Origin: Mycobacterium saskatchewanense
GTDB taxonomy: Bacteria > Actinomycetota > Actinomycetes > Mycobacteriales > Mycobacteriaceae
Length of the DNA stretch: 64,000 nt
Assembly (NCBI RefSeq): GCF_010729105.1
Contig: NZ_AP022573.1
Location: 806,001 to 870,000, forward strand
Direction: 5' to 3'
The position numbers and the translations under genes were made by a program. Under the pieces are notes generated by a model. That model was not told where the DNA came from and did not search any database. It saw only the letters and a program-made list of their open reading frames with translations. Below are positions 36,308-46,468 of this stretch, piece after piece. How positions within the stretch are numbered: the stretch's first letter is position 1; every line of letters begins with the position of its first letter.

Positions 36308-37105
36308 CTAGACGCCCCGCTCTTCGCTCCGGACGTGCCTGGCCAACGATCGCACCCTCCTGACCGGGCCATGCCGGCCGGAGGCCAGGCACATCACGGG
36401 CCAGCCGTGCGCGGCGGCCGCCGCGGCCAGCCCGGCGCGCGGGTTCACCGGTCGCGGGAACCCGACGAGCGCCATCGACGCCGCGTCCTCGTCTCCGTCG
36501 GCATAGAAGTAACTCTGCTGCACCGCAACGACTCTGTCGGCACAGAACTGTCGCACAGCGGCGGCCTTGGTCGTGCCCCACACGATCGGCCTGACGATTC
36601 CGCCCGTCAGGCGCCCGTCCCCGTCGAGCTCGAAGTGGTTGCATTGCACGTTGGTGATCCCGAGGAAGCGTGCGACGGGCAGCGCTTGGATGGACAGCGC
36701 CGACGAACTCAGCACGACGGTGTGACCGCGCCGCTGATGCGCCTGCACGATCTCATGCATGTGCGCATACAGCCGCGAGGCCACCCGCTCCACGAAGAGC
36801 CGTTCACCCAACTCGTCGAGATCCGCCAGGCTTTCGCCCCGTAGGTAACCGGCGGCACGGACGATGAGGCGCTCGAACTCGAGGCGGCCGAATCGATACC
36901 GCAGCGCGGCGTCGAACACGCCCAGCAGCTCCCCGATGCCGGCCTGGCGCCGCCTGATTCGATCACCGACGTGGATGGCCGCCGTGAAGCCCTCGACCAG
37001 GGTGCCGTCGAGGTCGAAGAATGCACCGATCCCTGGCCCGGCTGGGCTTGCCGCGATCTCCGCCAGGGCGTCGGCGGGGGAGAGCCTGGTGATCGACGGC
37101 GTCAT
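36308..37105 (-). CDS. HAD-IB family hydrolase (phosphoserine phosphatase-like)
   Basis: A 265-residue HAD-superfamily phosphatase. Motif I is [13 protein letters not shown], motif [14 protein letters not shown], motif [16 protein letters not shown] with the conserved Lys, and motif [15 protein letters not shown]. The HAD-IB subclass includes SerB1-type and acyltransferase-fused phosphatases. The ATG overlaps the stop of the upstream methyltransferase by four bases (ATGA), so the two are coupled. A phosphate monoester linked to the methyltransferase product is possible but inferred. Confidence 0.88.
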   Translation of the reverse strand: MTPSITRLSPADALAEIAASPAGPGIGAFFDLDGTLVEGFTAAIHVGDRIRRRQAGIGELLGVFDAALRYRFGRLEFERLIVRAAGYLRGESLADLDELGERLFVERVASRLYAHMHEIVQAHQRRGHTVVLSSSALSIQALPVARFLGITNVQCNHFELDGDGRLTGGIVRPIVWGTTKAAAVRQFCADRVVAVQQSYFYADGDEDAASMALVGFPRPVNPRAGLAAAAAAHGWPVMCLASGRHGPVRRVRSLARHVRSEERGV

Positions 37106-38049
37106 CGCGTTGCCGTGATGTACTGCGAATGCATGAAGCTGTCGATTTTGACGTCGACCTCCGGCGGGGTCAGGCCGTATCCTGCCTGCAACTCGAGCGT
37201 GTTGCGGACGGGTTCGACGGTCCAGCCGTGCGCGGCGAGCCGTTCGGCGGGCTCGGTCTCCGGCTCGTAGGTCAACGCGGAGAAGTCGACGTCGCCCGAC
37301 ACGTTCACGCCGGGATGATCGGCTTCCAGAGCGGCGAGCTGGTCGTGGTCCAGGCGTGATCCCAACGCGCCGATCGCGATCCGGCTGCCCGGCGCGCTGA
37401 GGCCGCTGATCCGGGTGAAGAGCGTGTTCTGGGCGTCGTCGGTGAGGTAGGGGAGCACTCCCTCCACCGACCAGGCGCTGGGGCGTTCCACGTCGAAGCC
37501 GGCGGCTTCCAGCGCCCGCGACCAGTCGGTGCGCAGGTCGGCGCCGACCTCGACCCTGCGGGCCTTCGGCTCGGCACCGTGCTCGCCGAGCACGCGGGCC
37601 TTGAATTCCAGGACTTGGGGCAGGTCGACTTCGAAAACCGTTGTGCCCGAAGGCCAATCGAGGCGATAGGCGCGGGAATCCAGCCCGGCCGCGACGATCA
37701 CCGCCTGCCGGATGCCCGCATCGCCGGCGGAGATGAAGAAGTCGTCGAAGAACCGGGTCTGCACGCCGTAAAGGCGCGGGAACGCTGTTTCACCCTCGGA
37801 CGTCCCCGGGTTGGCCAGCACGCCCTCCAGGTACGGGTCCTGCGCCGCGGCGATGAAAACCTTGGCGTAATCGTCACGGACGAGCGGCTGTGAGCTCGCG
37901 GCGTACAGCGCGCGCCACCCCGCCACGAGCAGGGCCGTGTAGCCGACGCTGCTGACGATGTCCCACGTGTCGTCGTCGGACCGTAGCGACCCGAACTCAG
38001 GTGTGGCGCTCAAATCGGCCCCTCCCGTTACCGTCACCGATAGCACCAA
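37102..38049 (-). CDS. Class I SAM-dependent methyltransferase (Rv1896c-like)
   Basis: A 315-residue member of the mycobacterial TIGR00027 methyltransferase family: [22 protein letters not shown], then [18 protein letters not shown] (SAM motif), [17 protein letters not shown] and [20 protein letters not shown]. It is paralogous to the gene at 25845-26777. Its stop overlaps the HAD phosphatase start. The N-terminal extension ([21 protein letters not shown], 21 residues) may be shorter in life. Confidence 0.87.
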   Translation of the reverse strand: MVLSVTVTGGADLSATPEFGSLRSDDDTWDIVSSVGYTALLVAGWRALYAASSQPLVRDDYAKVFIAAAQDPYLEGVLANPGTSEGETAFPRLYGVQTRFFDDFFISAGDAGIRQAVIVAAGLDSRAYRLDWPSGTTVFEVDLPQVLEFKARVLGEHGAEPKARRVEVGADLRTDWSRALEAAGFDVERPSAWSVEGVLPYLTDDAQNTLFTRISGLSAPGSRIAIGALGSRLDHDQLAALEADHPGVNVSGDVDFSALTYEPETEPAERLAAHGWTVEPVRNTLELQAGYGLTPPEVDVKIDSFMHSQYITATR

Positions 38050-38068
38050 GGTACCCGCGGCGGGGCGC

Positions 38069-38500
38069 TCACACCTCGAGAAACACCGTCACCGGTCCGT
38101 CGTTGACCAGCTCGACCTGCATATTCGCGCCGAAGACGCCGGTCTGCACCTCGGCTCCCAGGTCCCGCAGCGCGTCCGCGAACGCGGACACCAGCGGCTC
38201 GGCCACCGCGCCGGGAGCCGCGGCATTCCAGGACGGCCGGCGACCCTTCGCGGTGTCGGCGTACAGCGTGAACTGGCTGACCACCAGGATCGGCGCGTGC
38301 ACATCCGCCGCGGACCGCTCGTCCGCGAGAATCCGCAAGTACCAGAGCTTTTCGGCGAGCCGGCGGGCCTTCGCGGGATCGTCGCTGTGCGTGACCCCGA
38401 CGAAGGCGAGTAGACCCTGCCCGTTCGGCCGAATCGCGCCCACCTCCCGGCCGTCCACCGAGACCGCCGCCGACGACACCCGCTGCACCAGAACCCGCAT
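38069..38500 (-). CDS. dtd: D-aminoacyl-tRNA deacylase
   Basis: A 143-residue enzyme that removes D-amino acids, and glycine from tRNA-Ala, from mischarged tRNAs. The two signature motifs are [11 protein letters not shown] and the cross-subunit Gly-Pro loop [11 protein letters not shown] at the C-terminus. The length is standard. The start [17 protein letters not shown] at 38500 matches the family. It is divergent from the MTH1187 gene by 40 bp. Confidence 0.96.
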   Translation of the reverse strand: MRVLVQRVSSAAVSVDGREVGAIRPNGQGLLAFVGVTHSDDPAKARRLAEKLWYLRILADERSAADVHAPILVVSQFTLYADTAKGRRPSWNAAAPGAVAEPLVSAFADALRDLGAEVQTGVFGANMQVELVNDGPVTVFLEV

Positions 38501-38540
38501 GGCCCTCGATGCTGCCAGGACCGCTGGGTACGCTCGTCGG

Positions 38541-38852
38541 GTGTCTGTGCTTGTCGCGTTTTCCGTCACCCCGCTGGGCATAGGCGAGGGGGTGGGCGAG
38601 ATCGTCGCCGAAGCGGTTCGGGTGGTTCGCGCTTCCGGCCTGCCGAACAAGACCGGGTCGATGTTCACCGAGATCGAGGGCGAGACCTGGGACGAGGTGA
38701 TGGCCGTCGTGCAGCGTGCGGTCGAGGCCGTGGCCGCCCGGGCTCCGAGAGTCAGCACGGTGATCAAGGTGGACCAGCGGGCCGGGACCCACGACGCCAT
38801 CACGCGGAAGGTGGCGTCCGTCGAGCGCTATCTGTCCGAGCGCGAGGCGTGA
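38541..38852 (+). CDS. MTH1187 family thiamine-binding protein (Rv1898-like)
   Basis: A 103-residue ferredoxin-like protein with [26 protein letters not shown] and [23 protein letters not shown]. Members of PF01910 bind thiamine or a related ligand as tetramers; the cellular role is unclear. The GTG at 38541 is used. The cinA gene begins 34 nt downstream, so lppD and lipJ, which sit between these genes in M. tuberculosis, are absent here. Confidence 0.88.
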   Translation: MSVLVAFSVTPLGIGEGVGEIVAEAVRVVRASGLPNKTGSMFTEIEGETWDEVMAVVQRAVEAVAARAPRVSTVIKVDQRAGTHDAITRKVASVERYLSEREA

Positions 38853-38886
38853 ACCGCGTCCAGAAGCGCCCAGTAGGCTCGTCCCG

Positions 38887-40164
38887 GTGAGCGCACGCGC
38901 AGGCATCGTCGTCACCGGAACCGAGGTCCTCACCGGACGCGTTCGAGACGCCAACGGCCCCTGGATCGCCGACCGCCTTCTGGAGCTGGGCATCGAGCTG
39001 GCGCACATCACCATCTGCGGCGACCGTCCCGCAGACATCGAGGCGCAGCTGCGGTTCCTGGCCGACGAAGGGGTGGACCTGATCGTCACCAGCGGCGGCC
39101 TGGGACCCACCGCCGACGACATGACCGTTGAGGTCGTCGCCCGGTTCTGCGGCCGCGAGCTCGTCTTGGACGCCGCCACCGAGGACAAGATCGCGAACAT
39201 CCTCAGGAAACTGATGGCCCGCAACCCGGCCTTCAGCGCGGGCGACTTCGACGCCGTCCGCGCCGCCAACCGCAAGCAGGCGATGGTCCCGGCGGGGGCC
39301 GAAGTGCTCGACCCGGTCGGCACCGCGCCGGGCGTCGTGGTTGCGGGCACGCCGACCGTCATCGTGCTTCCGGGGCCGCCGCGCGAGCTGCAGCCCATGT
39401 GGCACACGGCGATCCAGACGGAGGCGGCGCAGCGGGCGATCGCCGGCCGAACGGTCTACGAGCAGAAGATGATTCGCATGTTCGGCCTGCCCGAGTCGGG
39501 CTTGGCCGAGACGCTGCGCGACGCCGAGCGGGCCATTCCCGGCTTCGAGCGGCTCGAGATCACCACCTGCCTGCGGCGCGGCGAGGTCGAGATCGTGACG
39601 CGCTACGAGCCCGACGCCGCCGACGCCTATGCACGGCTGACGCAGCTCCTGCGCGACAAGCACGGCCACCAGATCTTCTCCGAGGACGGTTCCAGCATCG
39701 ACGACCTGGTCGCGGGGCTGCTGGACGGCCGGCGCATCGCGACGGCCGAATCCTGCACCGCGGGGCTGGTGGCGGCGCGCCTGACCGACCGCGCCGGTTC
39801 TTCCGCCTACGTGGCGGGCGGCGTGGTGGCCTATTCCAACGAGGCAAAGGCCGAGCTGCTCGGGGTCGACGCGGACCTCATCGAACGGCACGGCGCGGTG
39901 TCCGAGCCGGTCGCCGAGGCGATGGCCGAGGGCGCGCTGCGGCGCTTCGGCGCGGACACCGCCGTCGCGATCACTGGCATCGCCGGCCCCGGCGGCGGGA
40001 CACCCGAAAAGCCGGTGGGCACGGTATGTTTCACGGTCGGGCTCGCCGACGGCCGCCGCGACACGCGGACGCTGCGCCTGCCCGGCAACCGGTCCGACGT
40101 GCGGGAGCGCTCGACCACGGTGGCCATGCACCTACTGCGGCGGATCCTGAGCGGCGCCGAGTAG
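38887..40164 (+). CDS. cinA: CinA-like protein (ADP-ribose pyrophosphatase / nicotinamide nucleotide amidase)
   Basis: A 425-residue two-domain protein. The N-terminal COG1058 domain (MoaB-like) has [23 protein letters not shown] and [13 protein letters not shown]. The C-terminal CinA domain has [22 protein letters not shown] and [21 protein letters not shown]. It recycles pyridine nucleotide breakdown products; mycobacterial CinA has also been linked to drug tolerance. The GTG start at 38887 opens directly at [12 protein letters not shown]. Confidence 0.95.
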   Translation: MSARAGIVVTGTEVLTGRVRDANGPWIADRLLELGIELAHITICGDRPADIEAQLRFLADEGVDLIVTSGGLGPTADDMTVEVVARFCGRELVLDAATEDKIANILRKLMARNPAFSAGDFDAVRAANRKQAMVPAGAEVLDPVGTAPGVVVAGTPTVIVLPGPPRELQPMWHTAIQTEAAQRAIAGRTVYEQKMIRMFGLPESGLAETLRDAERAIPGFERLEITTCLRRGEVEIVTRYEPDAADAYARLTQLLRDKHGHQIFSEDGSSIDDLVAGLLDGRRIATAESCTAGLVAARLTDRAGSSAYVAGGVVAYSNEAKAELLGVDADLIERHGAVSEPVAEAMAEGALRRFGADTAVAITGIAGPGGGTPEKPVGTVCFTVGLADGRRDTRTLRLPGNRSDVRERSTTVAMHLLRRILSGAE

Positions 40165-40166
40165 CG

Positions 40167-41471
40167 TCACTTGGCCGCGGTTGGCAGAAAAGCGCTTTCG
40201 TCAGTGCCGAAGCGAATTCCGGTGGCGTCCTTGCCGATCAGAGTCAAGAAGGCCACGGCGATCAGCACCGGCACGATCGTCGCCGTCAGCGCGAAGGGAT
40301 AGCCGTGCGACTCGGCGAGGCGTTCCTGGATGGGCAGGTTGAACGCCGCCAGCAGGTTGCCCAATTGATATGTCACACCGGGGTAGAGGCCGCGGATGGC
40401 GTCCGGGGACATCTCGGTCAGGTGCGCGGGGATCACGCCCCAGGCGCCCTGCACGCACAGCTGCATCAAGAACGAGCCCAGGCACAGCATCGCGGCGGTG
40501 CGCGAGTAGGCGAACAGCGGCACGATCGGCAGGCCGAGCACGGCGCAGAAGATGATCGTGTACCGGCGGCTGAATCGCTGCGACAGTGTGCCGAAGAACA
40601 GGCCGCCGGCGATGGCGCCCAGGTTGTAGACGATGACGATCCACTTCACGGTGGCACTGGACAGGCCCGCGCCGTGGTTGGCGGTCGACGTCAGGAAGGT
40701 CGGGTAGACGTCTTGGGTGCCATGGCTCATCCAGTTGAAGGCCGTCATCAGCAGCACCAGGTAGACGAACCGGCGGATGATCTTCGCGTCGCGCAGCACG
40801 TCGCGAATCCTGGTGCTGGTGAGCTTCATCTGGTCCTGGGCGGCCTCCCACACCTCGGACTCCTCCACCCGGTATCGGATGATCAGGCTGATCAGGGCCG
40901 GGACGATGCTCAGGGCGAATAACCAGCGCCACGACAGCCCGAGCCAGTTCATCACCACCAGCGACGCGACGCTCGCCAACAGGTAGCCGAAGGCGTACCC
41001 CTCCTGCAGCAGCCCGGAGAAGAATCCGCGTCGCTCGACGGGGACCTTCTCCATCGCGAGCGCGGCGCCCAACCCCCACTCGCCGCCCATGCCAATGCCG
41101 TACAGCAGCCGCAGGATCACCAACACCGTGAAGTTGGGCGCGAACGCGCAGAGGAACCCGACGACGGAGTAGAACATGACGTCGACCATCAGCGGCAGGC
41201 GCCGGCCGACGCGGTCGGCCCAGAGCCCGAACAGGAGCGCGCCGACGGGCCGCATGATCAGCGTGGCCGTCGTGACGAAGGCGACCTCGGCCTTGCTGTG
41301 GTGGAACGTTTTCGCGATGTCGGCGTAGACGAGCACCACGATGAAGTAATCGAAGGCGTCCATCGTCCAGCCCAACAACGCGGCGACAAACGAGTTGCGC
41401 TGATCGGCGTTCAACCTCTGTCTGGGGCTTGGATTCTTTCCAGGACTCTTCCCCGGGCTCTGAGTAGTCAC
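40167..41471 (-). CDS. nanT: MFS sugar/organic acid transporter (NanT-like)
   Basis: A 434-residue membrane carrier with 12 helices. [16 protein letters not shown] leads into helix 1, the cytosolic loop motif is [18 protein letters not shown], and [20 protein letters not shown] lies mid-protein. It is the Rv1902c counterpart, annotated as a sialic acid transporter by distant similarity; no sialic-acid catabolic genes are nearby, so the true substrate is uncertain. It converges on cinA with a 2-nt gap. Confidence 0.85.
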   Translation of the reverse strand: MTTQSPGKSPGKNPSPRQRLNADQRNSFVAALLGWTMDAFDYFIVVLVYADIAKTFHHSKAEVAFVTTATLIMRPVGALLFGLWADRVGRRLPLMVDVMFYSVVGFLCAFAPNFTVLVILRLLYGIGMGGEWGLGAALAMEKVPVERRGFFSGLLQEGYAFGYLLASVASLVVMNWLGLSWRWLFALSIVPALISLIIRYRVEESEVWEAAQDQMKLTSTRIRDVLRDAKIIRRFVYLVLLMTAFNWMSHGTQDVYPTFLTSTANHGAGLSSATVKWIVIVYNLGAIAGGLFFGTLSQRFSRRYTIIFCAVLGLPIVPLFAYSRTAAMLCLGSFLMQLCVQGAWGVIPAHLTEMSPDAIRGLYPGVTYQLGNLLAAFNLPIQERLAESHGYPFALTATIVPVLIAVAFLTLIGKDATGIRFGTDESAFLPTAAK

Positions 41472-41524
41472 GTCAGCATCGTTGCAGTACCGAGCGCGGT
41501 GGCGCGAGAGTAAGTTCCGGATAC

Positions 41525-42589
41525 ATGCGAATCATCGACGCGGATGGGCATGTCGCCGAGAATCCCTCGCTCGCGACCGAAGCGATCAAACGCTGGCCGC
41601 AACACATCAAGCCCGCCGCCGACGGCAGCCGGTTGACGTTCGAGGGTCGCAGTTATCCGGAGGACCGCGGCCCGGGCGCGGGCTGTCCTCCCCAGCACGG
41701 CATCAGCAAGGCGCCGGGCATTCAATGCCGTTCGACCGACGGGGTGCTCGCGGACGCCGACCGCGACCACATCGACACCATGGTGCTCTATCCCAGCCTC
41801 GGACTGTGCACGCCGACGCTCGAGGATCCGGAGTTCGCCGCTGGATTCGCCCGGCTCTACAACCAGTGGATCGCCGATTACTGCGCCTCGTCGGGCGGCC
41901 GGCTGCGCGGCGTCGCGGTCACCCCGATCGAGCACGGCCGGGCGGCCGTCGACGTCATGACCGAGGCCAAGGAGCTCGGCCTGGTCGCGACGCTGGTGCC
42001 GCCGGCGCTGAAGACCCGCAACCTGGACCATCCCGACCTCGACCCGTTTTACGCCGCCGCGGTCGACCTCGGGATGCCGCTGGGCGTCCACGGCGCGCCG
42101 GGCATCCACCTGCCGAAGATCGGCGTCGACCGCTTCACCAACTACATCCAGGTGCACTGCATCAGCTTCCCGTTCGACCAGATGACGGCCATGACCGCGC
42201 TGGTCTCCGGCGGCGTCTTCGAACGGCATCCGCAGTTGCGCGTCGCGTTCCTGGAGGCCGGGGCGGGCTGGGTCCCGTTCTTCATCGACCGCCTGCACGA
42301 GCATTACGAAAAACGCGGGGACTGGGTCGAACACGGCTGGCGGCGCGACCCGCACGAGTACCTCGGCGCGGGCAACATCTGGGTGACGTGCGAACCGGAG
42401 GAACCGATCCTGCCCGGCGTGATCGACGTCCTCGGCGCCGACTTCATCATGTTCGCCAGCGACTACCCGCACTGGGACGGCGAATGGCCGGAGAGCACCA
42501 AGCACCTGCGCACCCGCGCCGACATCAGCGAGGACGCCCGCGAGAAGATCGGCGGGCGCAACGCGCAGCGCTTCTACAACCTGAACTGA
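41525..42589 (+). CDS. Amidohydrolase 2 family protein
   Basis: A 354-residue metal-dependent hydrolase or decarboxylase. The N-terminal metal motif is degenerate: [13 protein letters not shown] has DxDxH rather than HxH. A later His is in [15 protein letters not shown] and a C-terminal Asp in [16 protein letters not shown], the phrase typical of the amidohydrolase_2 family used in aromatic or steroid ring degradation. It is divergent from nanT. The substrate cannot be named. Confidence 0.85.
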   Translation: MRIIDADGHVAENPSLATEAIKRWPQHIKPAADGSRLTFEGRSYPEDRGPGAGCPPQHGISKAPGIQCRSTDGVLADADRDHIDTMVLYPSLGLCTPTLEDPEFAAGFARLYNQWIADYCASSGGRLRGVAVTPIEHGRAAVDVMTEAKELGLVATLVPPALKTRNLDHPDLDPFYAAAVDLGMPLGVHGAPGIHLPKIGVDRFTNYIQVHCISFPFDQMTAMTALVSGGVFERHPQLRVAFLEAGAGWVPFFIDRLHEHYEKRGDWVEHGWRRDPHEYLGAGNIWVTCEPEEPILPGVIDVLGADFIMFASDYPHWDGEWPESTKHLRTRADISEDAREKIGGRNAQRFYNLN

Positions 42590-42635
42590 GCGCGACTCTC
42601 ACCTCAACGCGATCCGAGTGGCAGGATCTTCCGAC

Positions 42636-43028
42636 ATGGGCCCTTTTCTGATCCGCGCCGCATTGACCGGCTTCGCGCTGTGGTTGGTCACACTCTTCGT
42701 GCACGGCATGAGCTTCGTGGGCGGCGACACGAAGCTACAGAGGGTCGGCATCATCTTCGTCGTGGCCGTCATCTTCGGGCTGGTCAACGCGTTTATCAAG
42801 CCGGTGGTCCAGCTCCTGTCGATCCCGCTCTACATCCTGACCCTGGGCCTGTTCCACGTTGTCGTCAACGCGCTGATGTTGTGGATCACCGCCTGGATCA
42901 CGACTCACACCACCCACTGGGGGTTGCAGATCGACCACTTCTGGTGGACCGCCATCTGGGCCGCGATCGTCTTGTCGATCGTGAGCTGGGTGCTGTCGCT
43001 GATCGTCCGCGACGTCAGCCGCCGCTAG
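42636..43028 (+). CDS. Phage holin family 4-like membrane protein (Rv1903-like)
   Basis: A 130-residue protein with four helices: FLIRAALTGFALWLVTLFVH, VGIIFVVAVIFGLVNAFIKP, LSIPLYILTLGLFHVVVNAL and FWWTAIWAAIVLSIVSWVLS. PF04020-type proteins are widespread and not truly holins; the function is unknown. ATG 42636 (MGPFLIRAA) has a weak AGGA site; a GTG at 42618 would add six residues. Its stop lies inside the end of the convergent aao gene, a 14-bp overlap. Confidence 0.8.
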   Translation: MGPFLIRAALTGFALWLVTLFVHGMSFVGGDTKLQRVGIIFVVAVIFGLVNAFIKPVVQLLSIPLYILTLGLFHVVVNALMLWITAWITTHTTHWGLQIDHFWWTAIWAAIVLSIVSWVLSLIVRDVSRR

Positions 43029-43986
43029 CGGGCCGTTCTTCGACGAGCCGCGCCACGTAGCGGGCGCAGCCCCACGACAAGGTGACGCCGTTGCTGCCGT
43101 GTCCGTAGTTGTGGACGCACCAGGCCGGCCCGAGCGGCTCCGCCTCCACCCGCACCGACGGACGGTCCGGGCGCAACCCCGTGATCGTCTCGATCGTGTC
43201 GGCGTCGCCGAGACGGGGCTCGATCCGCCGGCACCGTTGCAGGATCCGCTCGCTGATGTCGGGGTCCGGGGTGGTGTCCCAGCGGCCGGGAATGCCGATC
43301 CCGCCGCACACCACGCGCTGGGGGTGGGGGAAGTAGCAGACCCATTCGGAGCCGTGGTGCATCTCCAGGCACAGTTGCCGCAGGCCGGGATTGGTCAGGA
43401 CCACGTGCTGGCCGAAGACGGGCCGCAGCGTGCGATCACCCGTGAGCGCGCGGGCGCCGAGGCCTGCGCAGTTGACCACGACGAGCGCAGCGGCGGCGGC
43501 CTCCTCCAGCGACCGCACCTCGTGCGGCTCGATCTCGCATCCCGCCGCGGCCAGCCGCCGCGTCAGGTAGCCGAGGTACTGCGGCATGTCGATCATGGGC
43601 AGGGTGGCGCGATGCGCGCCGTCGAAGCCCTCGGGTATGTCGGCCGGGTCGGCCGGGCGCAAGTCGGGGATCAGGTCGGCCCCGGACCATTTCGCCTCGG
43701 CCCCGAGCAATCCGCCGGCAATCAACGCCGGGGCCATCCGCACGCCGGTGCCGGGGTCGTCGGCCAGCTCGCCGAAGACCCGCAGGGAGTGCTCACTCCA
43801 CTCGAGCGTCTTTGCGGAGCCCGGACGCGGGGGTGCCCACACCGCGCCTGCCACCGCAGAGGTGGTCCGCGAGCCGACGGCCGCGGACCACACCCGCACT
43901 GGCCGGCCCGCCTCGGCCAGACAGACGGCCGACGTCAAGCCGCTGACGCCGGCGCCGACCACGACGACCTGTTGCGCAGCGGGCAC
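43015..43986 (-). CDS. aao: D-amino-acid oxidase
   Basis: A 323-residue FAD enzyme that oxidises D-amino acids to keto acids with H2O2 production. The FAD motif is QQVVVVGAGVSGLTSAVCLAEAG, the core has TLPMIDMPQYLGYLTRRL and FGQHVVLTNPGLRQL, and the C-terminal signature is YGHGSNGVTLSWGCAR. The GTG at 43986 matches the family N-terminus; an ATG at 44040 lies inside the neighbouring gene. It corresponds to Rv1905c. Confidence 0.93.
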   Translation of the reverse strand: MPAAQQVVVVGAGVSGLTSAVCLAEAGRPVRVWSAAVGSRTTSAVAGAVWAPPRPGSAKTLEWSEHSLRVFGELADDPGTGVRMAPALIAGGLLGAEAKWSGADLIPDLRPADPADIPEGFDGAHRATLPMIDMPQYLGYLTRRLAAAGCEIEPHEVRSLEEAAAAALVVVNCAGLGARALTGDRTLRPVFGQHVVLTNPGLRQLCLEMHHGSEWVCYFPHPQRVVCGGIGIPGRWDTTPDPDISERILQRCRRIEPRLGDADTIETITGLRPDRPSVRVEAEPLGPAWCVHNYGHGSNGVTLSWGCARYVARLVEERPASGG

Positions 43987-44002
43987 GAGGGCGGGGCTCC
44001 CG

Positions 44003-44464
44003 TCAGGAGTGGGGCGGTTGCTGGCCGTTCTGGCCGCCAAGCAGCCCGTTGAGGATGCCGAGGGTGCCCTGCACGCCCGGCGGCGGTGTGGTGGACGGCG
44101 GAACGGCGTCGGGGGTCAGCTGCCAGGGCTGGCAGCCCGAAGTCTTGAAGGATTTGTCGGTCGCCTCGATCTGCACCACCTGCGACTTCTTCGTCATGGC
44201 GTTGTCGATGAGGTTTCCGTCGGGGTTGCCGAGCCGCTTCCAGTAGCAGGTGCCGGTGCCGGCCGGCCCCGCCGTGCTGTAGATGCCGGGCGCGATGTCG
44301 GTACCCACCGCGAAGGTGCCGTCGTGGTCGATGGTCGTCTTCGGGGCGTCCGGCGCCGGCGAGGGTTCCGGATCCGCACCGGCCACGCCCGCCGCCCCGG
44401 CCCAGACCGCGACGATCGCCCCCGCGACGGCCACTCTTGCCGCCAGCACTGCCCTCGACCACAT
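44003..44464 (-). CDS. Secreted protein, Rv1906c-like
   Basis: A 153-residue exported protein. The signal peptide WSRAVLAARVAVAGAIVAVW is cleaved near GAAGVAGADPEPS. The mature domain carries a beta-rich core, GTFAVGTDIAPGIYSTAGPA with a Cys pair (TCYWKRLGN, SGCQPWQL), and ends in a Pro/Gly/Gln-rich tail. The function is unknown; the family is mycobacterial. It sits 16 nt upstream of aao. Confidence 0.82.
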   Translation of the reverse strand: MWSRAVLAARVAVAGAIVAVWAGAAGVAGADPEPSPAPDAPKTTIDHDGTFAVGTDIAPGIYSTAGPAGTGTCYWKRLGNPDGNLIDNAMTKKSQVVQIEATDKSFKTSGCQPWQLTPDAVPPSTTPPPGVQGTLGILNGLLGGQNGQQPPHS

Positions 44465-44586
44465 AAAACATCAGCGTACCGGGGTGGAGCGGCTCGGTGC
44501 ACCCTCGCTTCGGGGAGCGGCAGCGACGGCGCATCGAGCGAGGGTCGCGCGGTTTCCGCTCACCGGCCGGCGGGTATTTCAGCGCA

Positions 44587-44898
44587 ATGTTGTGGCTGGC
44601 CGTGGTGCTCGCCGTCGTCGGCGCGGGATTGTTCGTCGTCGGGTGGGTCGCCTACGCGAACGGCGCCGGGGTCGCCCCGCAGCGTCGCACCAAAGACGAC
44701 CCCACCGGGATCAAACGGGCCGGCTCCCGGGTCGCATGGTCGGACGTCTTCCGTGGGATGCCGCGCATCGCGGGCGTCATGCTCGACAAGGAGGCCAGTC
44801 GCGACGACCGGCTCACCGCGCTCGGGTCGCTGTGCGTGCTCGCCGCGGTGGTGGCGGGCGTCGGCGCCGTAGTGGCCCTGCTGGCCGCGCTCGCCTGA
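44587..44898 (+). CDS. Small two-helix membrane protein
   Basis: A 103-residue protein with N- and C-terminal helices (WLAVVLAVVGAGLFVVGWVA and LCVLAAVVAGVGAVVALLAAL) flanking a basic cytosolic loop. I do not recognise a function. It occupies the place where katG and Rv1907c stand in M. tuberculosis, and it converges on furA with a 15-bp gap. Confidence 0.7.
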   Translation: MLWLAVVLAVVGAGLFVVGWVAYANGAGVAPQRRTKDDPTGIKRAGSRVAWSDVFRGMPRIAGVMLDKEASRDDRLTALGSLCVLAAVVAGVGAVVALLAALA

Positions 44899-44913
44899 GC
44901 GCGCGCGAGCAAC

Positions 44914-45654
44914 TCATGTCACATCAACATCGCCCCAGCGCGGAGTGGAGGGCTCGGTGTGGGGCGCTTTACCGGCCACGGTCGGGTCGGCGATGTCGTA
45001 GCGAGCCCACCCGGCGTTGGCTCCCAGCCCGCCGGTACCAATTCCCGCCGCCTTCAAAACGGTGATGGCTGCGAGTGGGACGGGGGAATGCCATCCCTCC
45101 GGCGCAGCCGGTGACGTCGGGAGCGAATGGCCGTTGCGGTGCGGCGCGGGGCGGTTGTCGGCCGGGCACGAGACTTCTTCATGAAGTTGCGTGAGGGCAT
45201 CGGGGGCGCCGTTGGCTCGCGACCCGTCGGAAGCCCCACAGCCCGGACAGCGGCCCCAAAAAGTGACCTCGGCCTCATCGACCTCGAAGCCGTTCGCCGC
45301 GCAAGCGGTCAGGCAGGGCGCCTCACCGGCGGTACAGTCGACATCCGCAATCGCCCCACACGTACGGCAGACCACGTGATGGTGGTTGTCACCCACTCGG
45401 GTCTCGTAACGCCCGGCCGAACCCGAGGGCTGGACCCGGCGAAGCAAACCCACACTGGTCAGCGCATTCAGCACGTCGTACACGGCTTGCCGGGACACGT
45501 CCGGCAGCCCGTCGCGCACCAGCCGGATGACCGTTTCGGTGTCGGAGTGCGGATGCGTGTGTACCGCGTGCAGCACTGCGATTCGCGGGCGGGTTACGCG
45601 GAGGTCGGCGGTGCGCAACCGTGCTGAGTAATCCGCGACCGAGGACGCCTGCAC
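44914..45654 (-). CDS. furA: Fur-family regulator FurA with abnormal C-terminal extension
   Basis: The first 145 residues or so are a normal FurA: LRTADLRVTRPRIAVLHAVH, the DNA-binding LPDVSRQAVYDVLNALTSVG, RVGDNHHHVVCRTCGAIADV with its metal His and CxxC, and WGRCPGCGASDGS. Conventional mycobacterial FurA ends here at about 150 residues. This one runs on for about 100 more residues of unmatched sequence, starting at GAPDALTQLHEE. katG, normally co-transcribed just downstream, is missing, so the tail is probably read-through after a deletion. The start is uncertain: GTG 45654 agrees with family N-termini; TTG 45684 has the best ribosome site, and ATG 45705 is the longest. Confidence 0.85.
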   Translation of the reverse strand: MQASSVADYSARLRTADLRVTRPRIAVLHAVHTHPHSDTETVIRLVRDGLPDVSRQAVYDVLNALTSVGLLRRVQPSGSAGRYETRVGDNHHHVVCRTCGAIADVDCTAGEAPCLTACAANGFEVDEAEVTFWGRCPGCGASDGSRANGAPDALTQLHEEVSCPADNRPAPHRNGHSLPTSPAAPEGWHSPVPLAAITVLKAAGIGTGGLGANAGWARYDIADPTVAGKAPHTEPSTPRWGDVDVT

Positions 45655-45702
45655 GAAAGCCCAATCTTTTCTGGAGCCGGTCAAAGCTACGTCCCCTTCC
45701 TT

Positions 45703-45730
45703 CATGTCATGGAATGCATGTCATGGAACG
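45703..45730. repeat. 14-bp tandem duplication upstream of furA
   Basis: CATGTCATGGAATG is followed directly by CATGTCATGGAACG, one base different. The repeat covers the longest possible furA start codon and creates several extra ATGs on the furA strand. An AT-rich stretch at about 45755-45780 just beyond it is the likely furA promoter or FurA box. The remainder to 45973 shows no gene. Confidence 0.85.
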
Positions 45731-45973
45731 CGCCGGCGCTGCCGCAGGCATGAGAATCATACGAAGAAAATAGTTTTATGGCGCAGCCAAGGCTAGGGCC
45801 GATCGACTCTGGCCGTTGCACTTTCACTGAAATAGCTTCGGGTTTTACGCACCCGTCAAATGACCGCCGGTCATAACACCCCTGACCGGGTCCACGGCCC
45901 TTACGCCGTGTCGAGCGGCAGGGGCCGCGGCGCGTCTGGCGGACTAGCGAAACACATTGCCAGCCAACAAGAC

Positions 45974-46468
45974 TCAGGTCAGCCGCCGTACCCGGCCAGC
46001 GTAACCGAGCGCGTGCTCGTACGTTTCGAGGTTGTCGCGGGAGATCTTGGCGTGCACGGGGCGTTCGAGGAAGAAGCGCAGCACCGGGTTGTAGGCGTGG
46101 TAGGTCTCATGGAAGGTGAGCACGGTGGTTCCGTCTGCCTGCTCCTCCAGCTCGTGGTAGCCCTCCGCCCGCGACCACAGCGGCGCACCGACCGCCACGT
46201 ACCGCGATAGCCTGTTGATCTGGGCCTCTGTCACCGTCTCCCACGACCGGGCCCTCCCGCGGGACAACAGGTACTTGGGCACTTCGAAGACGCAGGTCCG
46301 CACCAGGCCCTCACCGGCTTCGTTACCCTCGTTGAGGATCTCCATGCTGCCGGTGGGCCAGGTGAGGACCCGCGGCCGCGGCGCGTTCGGCGGCGCGGGC
46401 GGATGAAGCACCCGCCACACCCTCTTCGGCGGGGCGTCGACGTGAAATCGCACGGTATACGACTGCAT
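45974..46468 (-). CDS. SRPBCC family protein
   Basis: A 164-residue START-like protein, MQSYTVRFHVDAPPKRVWRVLHPP at the N-terminus and EGYHELEEQADGTTVLTFHETYHAYN mid-way. The insertion APPNAPRPRVLTWPTGSMEI is an unusual Pro-rich loop. Its start overlaps the stop of the nitroreductase gene by one base (TGATG), so the two are coupled. Ligand unknown. Confidence 0.8.
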   Translation of the reverse strand: MQSYTVRFHVDAPPKRVWRVLHPPAPPNAPRPRVLTWPTGSMEILNEGNEAGEGLVRTCVFEVPKYLLSRGRARSWETVTEAQINRLSRYVAVGAPLWSRAEGYHELEEQADGTTVLTFHETYHAYNPVLRFFLERPVHAKISRDNLETYEHALGYAGRVRRLT

